DNA from: Sphingobacterium sp. FBM7-1
Lineage (GTDB): Bacteria; Bacteroidota; Bacteroidia; Sphingobacteriales; Sphingobacteriaceae
Assembly (NCBI RefSeq): GCF_020687765.1
Contig: NZ_JAJEWJ010000005.1
Coordinates: forward strand, 124,001 to 188,000
Direction of reading: 5' to 3'
DNA length: 64,000 nucleotides
Part shown: in pieces, positions 26,985-34,977 of the stretch
How the letters are laid out: every line of letters begins with the position of its first letter
Position numbering within the stretch: position 1 is the first letter of the stretch
The notes under the pieces: generated by a model
Database searches by the model: none
Told to the model about the DNA's origin: nothing
What the model saw: only the letters and a program-made list of their open reading frames with translations
Program-made: the position numbers and the translations under genes

Positions 26985-28747
26985 GGTGTTTTCTGGCGAT
27001 AAGGAACTATTTCGTTGTAATAGTGGGGATAGGTACGTTTTCTTTAACAACTTTTGTGAAAAGTCAAACGTTGATAGGTACCGATGGATTAGGTCGTGTG
27101 CTACCTGCGACCGAACATGTCGGTTTGCCGAAGGATAACCGACATGTTGCCGTTTTCTATTTCCTGTGGCAGGGACATGGGGCATCCGTAACTTCAGAGA
27201 CACACTGGGATCTGGACAAGCTTTATACGCATACATCAGAAGTGTTTCGCGATTTTAATCATCCCGGCTGGGGAGGAGGAGCAACAAATCCAGGTCGATA
27301 TTATTATTGGGGAGAGCCGGTTTACGGTTATTACAAAGGGGATGATTATTGGGTACATCTCAAAAATATCCAATTGCTTACCGATGCAGCAGTAGATATA
27401 TTGATTATAGATGCAACCAACCGCATTACCTATCCGTTGGAATCAGATGCCTTAATGCGGGCCATGGAAGCAGTACGAAAACAAGGTAAAAACCCACCCA
27501 AGATCGTCTATTATACCAATACAGCCTCCGGAGACGCTATGCAGGAGATTTACGATAACTATTATAAACCGGGGGCACTCTACCGATACCCTGAAAGTTG
27601 GTTTTATCTGGAAGGCAAACCGTTAATTATTGGGTTGAGTAAAGACGCTCAAGGAAGAGATTATGAAAATTATTTTACGATTCGCGAATCACAATGGCCC
27701 AATGAATCACAGAAAATCAATGGATGGCCATGGATTGAGTTCCAACGGCCGCAATATGTTTATGAAAACCATTTGGGACAACGAGAAATTGTGAATGTTT
27801 CCGCAGCGCAGCACCCTAACTTGGACGCCTGCATGGGAGGCTCAGCATTTTATGGTCAATCCGGTAATTGGGGACGTAGTTTCCGTAACGGTCATTCTGG
27901 TAATCCAGAAAAAGACATGCTGTACGGTTATAATATCCAAGAGCAATGGGATTTTGCACTAAAACAAGATGTACCATTCGTATTTGTTACCGGATGGAAT
28001 GAATGGATTGCAGGCAAATGGAGGAGGACAATCGGAGATACCACGCAGGCTCTTTTTGTCGATCAGGCTAGCCCTGAATATAGTCGGGACATAGAACCTA
28101 CGCGAACGGCAGGGCTAAAAGACCACTATTATATGCAAATGGTCGCTAATATACGACGATATAAAGGTGTGGAAGCACAACAGGTGTTAGGAGCAAGTAA
28201 AACAATACGCACATGGACGGATTGGGATGAAGTCTATCCCGAATACCACGACTATGTGGGAGACATTATACATCGAAGCCATCGTGGGGCACAGTCTGAC
28301 CCCATAACGCAATATGCGAATACCACGGGCAGAAATGATTTTGAACTGATGAAAGTAGCACGAGATCGCAAGAATATCTACTTCTACGTCCAATGTGCAA
28401 ACACGATCTCGGGCAATCGCACCGCCAATAACTGGATGGCTCTTTATATCGATATCGACCGCTCACATGCAACGGGTTGGCAAGGATACGATTTTCGTGT
28501 CGTATCTGGCAACAAGTTACAACGATATACAGATGGTTGTTGGCAGGATATAAAATCTCTTACCAATAAATTGGACGAATCGAGACTCATGCTTACAATC
28601 CCCAGAAAGATATTGCAAATGAAAGGGAAGGATTTTGAGTTTAAGTGGATAGACAATATGCAGGAAGAAGAACCATTGGACTGGTATGTCAACGGTGATG
28701 TAGCACCGGGAGGCAGATTTAACTTTTGGGTACGAGGAGTCGACTAG
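26981..28747 (+). CDS. Secreted GH71/GH99-like glycosidase-related protein
   Basis: A 588-residue exported protein (hydrophobic leader ending near FVKSQ). HVAVFYFLWQGHG, DILIIDATNRITYP, GKPLIIGLSKD and FVFVTGWNEWIAGKW resemble the barrel of GH71/GH99-related proteins, in which the WNEW segment carries conserved acidic residues. The C-terminal 170 residues (ARDRKNIYFYVQCAN, WMALYIDIDRSHATGW) form a separate beta-sandwich like a carbohydrate-binding or CBM9-type domain. It is translationally coupled to the methyltransferase gene. It probably acts in the periplasm or at the surface on a polysaccharide. Confidence 0.65.
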   Translation: MRCFLAIRNYFVVIVGIGTFSLTTFVKSQTLIGTDGLGRVLPATEHVGLPKDNRHVAVFYFLWQGHGASVTSETHWDLDKLYTHTSEVFRDFNHPGWGGGATNPGRYYYWGEPVYGYYKGDDYWVHLKNIQLLTDAAVDILIIDATNRITYPLESDALMRAMEAVRKQGKNPPKIVYYTNTASGDAMQEIYDNYYKPGALYRYPESWFYLEGKPLIIGLSKDAQGRDYENYFTIRESQWPNESQKINGWPWIEFQRPQYVYENHLGQREIVNVSAAQHPNLDACMGGSAFYGQSGNWGRSFRNGHSGNPEKDMLYGYNIQEQWDFALKQDVPFVFVTGWNEWIAGKWRRTIGDTTQALFVDQASPEYSRDIEPTRTAGLKDHYYMQMVANIRRYKGVEAQQVLGASKTIRTWTDWDEVYPEYHDYVGDIIHRSHRGAQSDPITQYANTTGRNDFELMKVARDRKNIYFYVQCANTISGNRTANNWMALYIDIDRSHATGWQGYDFRVVSGNKLQRYTDGCWQDIKSLTNKLDESRLMLTIPRKILQMKGKDFEFKWIDNMQEEEPLDWYVNGDVAPGGRFNFWVRGVD

Positions 28748-28833
28748 GATGGCCATTAAACTGTCGCGGCTTTGCTTACGTAAACAAGTTTTTTTGATAA
28801 TAAGAAGAAAAGAAATCGTAAACACATATATTT

Positions 28834-29223
28834 ATGGGAAAAATTAAAATTGACAATCCCCAGAGGGATAAGAATTTTGTAACCGGCGTTTTTTCGGACG
28901 GTATTGTGGCTGGTGGTTTTTTATTTGTTAGTGGGCAGGCTTCTGTAGACTTTAAAACATCTCAATTTGTGCTGGGGACTATAGAAGAGGAAACCGAGCG
29001 TACACTGGAAAATATAAAAGCTATAGTGGAAGCAGCCGGAGCAACAATGGCCGATGTAGTTAAATGCACTGCTCATTTAAGTGATTGGAATGAGTTTGAT
29101 AGGTATAATGAAGTGTATGAAAAGTATTTTCCAGGTGTAAAGCCTGCTAGGACGACGGTACAGTCGGTACTTGGGAAGGGAATCAAGGTGGAGATAGATT
29201 GTATTGTTAGTCTCCATAAATAA
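28834..29223 (+). CDS. RidA family protein (YjgF/UK114)
   Basis: A 129-residue cytoplasmic protein of the RidA family, known to hydrolyse reactive enamine/imine intermediates; other members act in catabolic pathways on small acids. Typical segments are GGFLFVSGQASVDF, ETERTLENIKAIVEAAGATMADVVKCTAHLSD-like (split here as ENIKAIVEAAGATM and VVKCTAHLSD), PGVKPARTTVQ with the conserved Arg, and KVEIDCIVSL with the Glu of archetypal members. Its place between two glycosidase genes suggests a catabolic rather than general role. Confidence 0.88.
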   Translation: MGKIKIDNPQRDKNFVTGVFSDGIVAGGFLFVSGQASVDFKTSQFVLGTIEEETERTLENIKAIVEAAGATMADVVKCTAHLSDWNEFDRYNEVYEKYFPGVKPARTTVQSVLGKGIKVEIDCIVSLHK

Positions 29224-29247
29224 ACCAAAAGAGAAACACAATAGATA

Positions 29248-30993
29248 ATGATTAAAATAAATATAGTCGCTTTCATTGTTCTACAATGGATAGGTCTCCA
29301 TGCGCATGCTTCTGGCAAACAATCTCATTGGCAGCAAGGGGATTCAACTGACAAGATTGCACACCGCTATATCTCGCCTACCCGTATCCTGTGGAAAACC
29401 GGAAAAATTCGTAATGAAAATCAGCTTCTTCAAGAAGGAAATGGTCAAGCCGATTTGACTAATGCAAGCATGACTATATTAAAAAATGAAAGAAAACATA
29501 CAAGCAGTATCTTACTCGATTTTGGAAAAGAATTACATGGTGGACTAGAAATTGTCACAGGCATGTGGAATCCGGGGAATGTTCCCAGACGGATCCGTGT
29601 TCGCTTTGGAGAATCAGCGAGCGAAGCGATGGCGGAACTAGGTGAGAAAGGTGCAACCAACGACCATGCTATCAGGGATATGGAGATTCTTGTACCTTGG
29701 CTAGGCAAAATACAAGTTGGACAAACAGGATTTCGCTTTGTCCGCATTGACCTTTTGGATGCCAACGCTGAACTCCACCTCAAAGAGGTGCGGGCTATAT
29801 TTGCCTATCGGGATATTCCCTATTTGGGATCTTTCAACAGTAGTGATGAGCGTTTAAACCAAATTTGGCAAACCGGAGCTTATACAGTACACCTCAATAT
29901 GCAGGAATATCTTTGGGATGGTATCAAGAGAGACCGGTTAGTCTGGGTTGGAGACCTCCATCCAGAAGTAGCTACCGTGAATGCGGTGTTCGGTCATAAC
30001 GAAGTTGTTCCAAAGAGTTTAGACTTGGCACGTGATGTAACGCCACTGCCCGGTTGGATGAGCGGAATCAGTACTTACTCTATGTGGTGGATCATCTTGC
30101 ATCATGACTGGTACAGACACCATGGGGATTTAAATTATTTACGGGAGCAACAACCCTATCTTGCAGGTCTGGTTCGGCAGATAGCAGCAAAGATAGACAA
30201 GAAAGGCAAGGAGAATATGGATGGAAACCGTTTCCTTGACTGGCCGTCAAGCGAAGACCCCGTAGCTATCCATGCCGGTTTACAGGCAATGACACAATGG
30301 TCATTGTCCATAGCCGTGGAACTGACGGAAATCTTGGGTGATCGGCAAACGAAGGCAATCGCTGTGGACGCCTTATCAAGAATGAAGGGCTATATTCCCG
30401 CCCCCGGCTCGACTAAGCAAGCGGCGGCCCTGATGGCAATGACAGACATGCTACCTGCTGTGCAAGCTGACAAAGAGGTATTATCTGTCGGCGGACCGGC
30501 AAACTTTTCTACGTTCTATGGATATTATATGTTGCAGGCGATGGCAAAAGCAGGTAATTATAAAGGAGCAATGGATATTATCAAGACGTACTGGGGAGCT
30601 ATGCTGGATTTAGGCGCAACCACGTTTTGGGAAGATTTTAATATAAATTGGATACATAATGCTGGACGTATTGACGAGCTTATCCCGACAGGTAAGATAG
30701 ATGTACATGCCGATTATGGTGATTACTGCTATGTAGGGTATCGCCATAGCCTGTGCCATGGTTGGGCATCGGGTCCTACAGCCTGGCTAACGGAGCACGT
30801 GCTTGGCATCAAGGTGATAGAGCCAGGTAGCAAAAGCATCTTGGTCAAGCCAAATTTGGGAGACCTTGATTTTGCAGAAGGTTCTTATCCTACTCCTTAT
30901 GGTATTCTATATGTAAAACATACCAAGGGGAAGGACGGAAAGATTAAATCAATTATCAACGCACCGAAGGAAGTCAAAATAATTAGGGAATGA
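29248..30993 (+). CDS. Alpha-L-rhamnosidase-like (divergent GH78) protein
   Basis: A 581-residue exported protein (leader IVAFIVLQWIGLHAHASG). It has an N-terminal beta-sandwich (LDFGKELHGGLEIVTG, RIRVRFGES) and an (alpha/alpha)6 barrel. The GH78 catalytic region appears as DGIKRDRLVWVGDLHPE in place of the usual DCPQRDERLGWTGD. Other barrel parts are TYSMWWIILHHDWYRHHGD and TTFWEDFNINW, ending with a C-terminal sandwich (SKSILVKPNLGDLDFAEGSY). It is much shorter than the next gene's product, so it probably represents a different branch with a different rhamnoside or related sugar as substrate. Confidence 0.78.
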   Translation: MIKINIVAFIVLQWIGLHAHASGKQSHWQQGDSTDKIAHRYISPTRILWKTGKIRNENQLLQEGNGQADLTNASMTILKNERKHTSSILLDFGKELHGGLEIVTGMWNPGNVPRRIRVRFGESASEAMAELGEKGATNDHAIRDMEILVPWLGKIQVGQTGFRFVRIDLLDANAELHLKEVRAIFAYRDIPYLGSFNSSDERLNQIWQTGAYTVHLNMQEYLWDGIKRDRLVWVGDLHPEVATVNAVFGHNEVVPKSLDLARDVTPLPGWMSGISTYSMWWIILHHDWYRHHGDLNYLREQQPYLAGLVRQIAAKIDKKGKENMDGNRFLDWPSSEDPVAIHAGLQAMTQWSLSIAVELTEILGDRQTKAIAVDALSRMKGYIPAPGSTKQAAALMAMTDMLPAVQADKEVLSVGGPANFSTFYGYYMLQAMAKAGNYKGAMDIIKTYWGAMLDLGATTFWEDFNINWIHNAGRIDELIPTGKIDVHADYGDYCYVGYRHSLCHGWASGPTAWLTEHVLGIKVIEPGSKSILVKPNLGDLDFAEGSYPTPYGILYVKHTKGKDGKIKSIINAPKEVKIIRE

Positions 30994-31033
30994 ATACGGT
31001 ATTGTATCTGAAAAAATATATAAGGAGATAAAA

Positions 31034-33904
31034 ATGAGATACATGGTTACGTTTTGTTTGCTGCATGTAGCATTTATGGGACTCGGCATCGATTTAAAAC
31101 CCGTTAACCTGCGAGCAGAGTATAAAAACAACCCATTTTTGGACGAACGGATGCCGCGTTTAAGCTGGGAATTATCCTCCGAAAAATATAATCAATACCA
31201 GTCTGCTTTTCAGATTCTCGTAGCATCATCGCCGGATAAGCTGGATAACAATGAAGGAGATCTATGGGATACCGGTAAACAGACTTCCGGAGAGACCAAC
31301 CAGATCGCATACGGAGCACAACCACTGACTTCGGGACAGAAGGTATGGTGGAAAGTAAAAGTATGGGATACAGATAACCAGGAGAGCAAATGGAGCGAGC
31401 CTGGATACTGGGAGATAACTCTACTGAATAAGTCCGACTGGCAAGCAAAGTGGATCGGTTATGATCTGAACCACTTGGCAAAAGGCGGTAAGTACCATTT
31501 GCCGCCGTCTCCCTATCTGAGAAGAGAAGTTCTAGTCAATAAGAAAGTACAGGCTGCACGCTTGTATATCAGTTCTCTGGGACTCCACGAGTTCTACATA
31601 AACGGCGAGCGGGTCGGTAGGGATTATTTTGTGCCAGGTTGGACAGACTATAACATGCGAGTGTATTACCAAGCGTACGATGTGACAGATCATCTCCGGC
31701 AGGGGGCAAATGCTTTCGGTGCCGTGCTCTCCGATGGCTGGTATTCGGGCTATTTAGGGTACGCTTTATTAGTAGGAAGCCAACAGGTCCGTGGGTTTTA
31801 CGGAGATTTCCCGCTACTGAAGGTGCAGGTGGAGATCCAATATTCCGATGGGAGTAGGGAAGTTATTTCGACCGATAATCGATGGAAAGCATCTACAGGT
31901 GCATTAATGGAATCTGATTTTCTGCAAGGGGAGACTTATAATGCGACTGAGGAGAAAAGTGGATGGGATTATCCGGGTTTTGATGATAGGGACTGGAAAG
32001 CGGTCCAGGTTGTGGAAGACCGTGAGGGAAGAGAACTGCAGCTTTATCCGGGAGAGCCGGTGCGGGTAGTCGAAGAGTTGCCCATAAAATCGATCAAGCG
32101 CCTAGACAATGGAAAATATATAGTGGATTTCGGTCAGAACTTTGCAGGCATCATACGCGTAAATACTCGGGGCCGCACCAATGACTCTCTGGTATTCCGT
32201 TATGGTGAAATGCTCCATCCAGACGGTACTTTGGTAACCGAGAACCTGCGAAGTGCGCGGGCGACGGATACGTATGTTTTAAAAGGGAATCCGGAAGGCG
32301 AAACCTGGAGTCCGCGGTTTACCTACCACGGGTTCCAGTATGTGGAGGTTACAGGATTAAAAGAAGAACCGACAAAAGATTTCCTGGTAGGCTTAGCGCT
32401 GAGTTCAGATTTAGAAATAGCAGGGTATTTTGAATCGGACAACGATCTACTGAATAAGCTCTATAGCAATATCGTCTGGACCCAGCGAGCCAATTATTTA
32501 GATATTCCTACCGACTGTCCACAGCGGGATGAGCGTTTGGGCTGGACAGGAGATGCACAGGTATACATACGCTCAGCTGTTTACAATAACAACATTGCTG
32601 CTTTCCACACCAAATGGATACAAGACCTGAACGATGCACAGTGGGATAATGGAGCTTATCCGATCTATGCCCCGATGCCGCTGAATGCGGGGGGTGTGTC
32701 GGCCATACGTGCTTTCGACACCTATTCACCGGGCTGGTCCGAAGCGGGGGTTATCTGTACATACGAGATTTTCCGGACATATAACGATATACGGATTGTG
32801 GAACGCTCGCTTCCTTATATGGTGAAGTTTATGGATTTTTTGGAGAGCAAGGCAGATAGCCGGGGTGTCCTGACCGAAGGAAGTTTCGAAGAGGTTGAGC
32901 CAAAGGGTGGGTTTGGTGACTGGCTTTCAGTGGGCAAAAAAACAAGTCCGGATCTTTTGGCAACACTGTATTATTTCTACTGTGCCAAGTTGATGGAAGA
33001 AATGTGCGGTGCTATCGGTGACATGGAACTTGCAGCACGTTACCGCAAAACTGCGGAGCGGATTAGGCAGGGTTTTCGGGACCACTATACAGCATCCGGT
33101 AAATTTAAAACGGACATTTTCCGTTACGGTGACGGAGCTGGGTATGTCGAAGGAAGAAACGGATTTTCTGGACACACACAGACGGCCTATGCTAATGCCA
33201 TTTATATGGATATCTTAGAAGGAGAAGACCGGGAGAACGCAGGCAGGCTTTTGCGACAGTTGATGGAAGAAAACGATAATAAGCTGACCACAGGGTTTCT
33301 AGGCTTCAAACCTCTACTACCTGCATTGTCGAATACCGGTTCATCGGATAAAGCTTATCGGCTCCTACTGAGTACGGAATACCCTTCCTTGGGATATGAA
33401 GTCGTTAACGGCGCTACTTCTATCTGGGAACGTTGGGACAGCTATACAAAGGACAAGGGGTTTGTGCATAATGCGGCTATGAACTCGTTCAGCCATTATG
33501 CTTTTGGTGCGGTCAATGAATGGATGTTTGAATATATGATAGGTATCAAGCCGATCGATCGCGGTTATCGTTCTTTTATAATCAGACCTGAGCTACCTCC
33601 AGGCGATACAGCGCTTAAGCATGTAAAAGGCTCATACCGCTCAGTAGCCGGTCTAATCCGGTCGGAATGGCGGTATGAGGGGCAGACCCTAGTGTACGTG
33701 CTGGAAATACCGGTAAATACCACTGCTTATTTCTATACCGAAGCTCCTTCTCTGGAGTGCATATATATTAACGGTAAGGTAATCGGGCAAAGTGAATGGG
33801 CTACGTCTGTGGAAGAAGAGGGGAAACAGTATAAAGTGAAATTAGGATCAGGCAAGTATACGGTTAAAATTGACAATATAAATTGGAATGGCGAGAATAA
33901 GTAA
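31034..33904 (+). CDS. Alpha-L-rhamnosidase (GH78)
   Basis: A 956-residue enzyme with the full GH78 layout. It has an N-terminal fibronectin-like domain (LKPVNLRAEYKNNPFLDE, PRLSWELSS), the Bac_rhamnosid_N sandwich (ARLYISSLGLHEFYINGERV), and a second sandwich with DFGQNFAGIIRVNTRG. The catalytic barrel carries IPTDCPQRDERLGWTGDAQ, in which the Asp and Glu residues are the proposed catalytic group, then LTEGSFEEVEPKGGFGDWLS, and a C-terminal sandwich (YRSFIIRPELPPGD). The leader is short and hydrophobic, so export is likely. It releases terminal L-rhamnose and gives the best clue to the locus substrate. Confidence 0.93.
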   Translation: MRYMVTFCLLHVAFMGLGIDLKPVNLRAEYKNNPFLDERMPRLSWELSSEKYNQYQSAFQILVASSPDKLDNNEGDLWDTGKQTSGETNQIAYGAQPLTSGQKVWWKVKVWDTDNQESKWSEPGYWEITLLNKSDWQAKWIGYDLNHLAKGGKYHLPPSPYLRREVLVNKKVQAARLYISSLGLHEFYINGERVGRDYFVPGWTDYNMRVYYQAYDVTDHLRQGANAFGAVLSDGWYSGYLGYALLVGSQQVRGFYGDFPLLKVQVEIQYSDGSREVISTDNRWKASTGALMESDFLQGETYNATEEKSGWDYPGFDDRDWKAVQVVEDREGRELQLYPGEPVRVVEELPIKSIKRLDNGKYIVDFGQNFAGIIRVNTRGRTNDSLVFRYGEMLHPDGTLVTENLRSARATDTYVLKGNPEGETWSPRFTYHGFQYVEVTGLKEEPTKDFLVGLALSSDLEIAGYFESDNDLLNKLYSNIVWTQRANYLDIPTDCPQRDERLGWTGDAQVYIRSAVYNNNIAAFHTKWIQDLNDAQWDNGAYPIYAPMPLNAGGVSAIRAFDTYSPGWSEAGVICTYEIFRTYNDIRIVERSLPYMVKFMDFLESKADSRGVLTEGSFEEVEPKGGFGDWLSVGKKTSPDLLATLYYFYCAKLMEEMCGAIGDMELAARYRKTAERIRQGFRDHYTASGKFKTDIFRYGDGAGYVEGRNGFSGHTQTAYANAIYMDILEGEDRENAGRLLRQLMEENDNKLTTGFLGFKPLLPALSNTGSSDKAYRLLLSTEYPSLGYEVVNGATSIWERWDSYTKDKGFVHNAAMNSFSHYAFGAVNEWMFEYMIGIKPIDRGYRSFIIRPELPPGDTALKHVKGSYRSVAGLIRSEWRYEGQTLVYVLEIPVNTTAYFYTEAPSLECIYINGKVIGQSEWATSVEEEGKQYKVKLGSGKYTVKIDNINWNGENK

Positions 33905-33922
33905 GTAAAATGGAAGGCGCAA

Positions 33923-34825
33923 TTAACGTTTGAGTATATCTATAGGAGTAATAGCATTGCCGGAAAGCGCTTTTAAATGATACGATCGATATTGTTTTGG
34001 CTGACATTGCTTGAATTTCTTAAATTGTCTGTAGAAAAATGGAATGCTTTCGAACCCCGAATCATAACAAATATCGCTAATTTGTTTATCGGTTTCAATA
34101 AGTAATTTACAGGCCTTGCTAATTCGATATTCATTTAGGAATTCAAAAAATGGTTTCTTCATCACTTTGCTGAAAAATCGGGAAAAGTATTTCGGGCTTA
34201 TGTATACTTCGGCAGCAATGTCGTCAAGTGATATTTTTTCACGGTAATGGACATCAATATATCGGTAGATTGTATTAATTCGATTACTACTATGGCTATT
34301 TAGCGCAGACGAGAAATCATGTTCTGATAAAAAGCGATAATCGACAGATTGACTTAATTCATCCAAGATCTGTAGAACGTGGGTAAATTTCTCCAATGGC
34401 CGTAAATTGTGTAAAGTAAGACATTTATCTTTTAATTTCTTAGCGACATCCTGATGAAATTTAATGCCTCTATTAGAGGATTGCAGCAGATTTTTAATGG
34501 CACCAAATTCATGGCTTTGCATCCAAATCTTATCTAAAAACTCTTCTTTTAGATAAATAACCACCGCATTTGGAGACTGTTTTGACGAATTTGTTTCGTC
34601 AATCCAACAATGTGGAAGGTTAGAACCCAATAGTACGAGGTCATCTTCAATATAATTTTCCACACTATTCCCGACATATCGTAACCCTTGGCCCGAAGGG
34701 ATATAAGTTAATTCATATTCTTGATGATAATGCCAAGGATAGTCGAATTCCTTTTGATTTTCTTGAAAGTCCACATTCAATAAATTCGATTCATCAAATG
34801 AAATAGGCTTGTAATTTGCTTTCAT
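33923..34825 (-). CDS. AraC family transcriptional regulator
   Basis: A 300-residue one-component regulator. The N-terminal half is a cupin-like sensor (DYPWHYHQEYELTYIPSGQG, DDLVLLGSNLPHCW). The C-terminal half holds two helix-turn-helix motifs (ISLDDIAAEVYISPKYFSRF and ISDICYDSGFESIPFFYRQF). It is convergent with the rhamnosidase gene (18 bp apart) and is the last gene of the island before uvrA. Small-sugar-responsive AraC proteins bind direct repeats about 21 bp apart, as found before several island genes, so it is the likely local regulator. This is an inference. Confidence 0.93.
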   Translation of the reverse strand: MKANYKPISFDESNLLNVDFQENQKEFDYPWHYHQEYELTYIPSGQGLRYVGNSVENYIEDDLVLLGSNLPHCWIDETNSSKQSPNAVVIYLKEEFLDKIWMQSHEFGAIKNLLQSSNRGIKFHQDVAKKLKDKCLTLHNLRPLEKFTHVLQILDELSQSVDYRFLSEHDFSSALNSHSSNRINTIYRYIDVHYREKISLDDIAAEVYISPKYFSRFFSKVMKKPFFEFLNEYRISKACKLLIETDKQISDICYDSGFESIPFFYRQFKKFKQCQPKQYRSYHLKALSGNAITPIDILKR

Positions 34826-34977
34826 AATAAAAATTTATACGGATACTTTTATATTGATGCCTCCTTAATTATACACGCTAAATATGGCATATTAGCATAT
34901 ACCTGGATATTGGCTCAATAGCTTAAAGTTAATAAAAAATTTTTATGAATCGCATAACTTACATAAACTTCTGCGCC

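Noticed and set aside
28187..28825. Minus-strand open frames opposite the GH71/GH99-like gene
   Set aside because: Shadows of the coding strand; they include no plausible start context or domain.
4883..34977. Autonomous mobile element (ICE or prophage)
   Set aside because: No integrase, transposase, relaxase or phage gene is visible between the direct repeats; only the repeat pattern supports integration.
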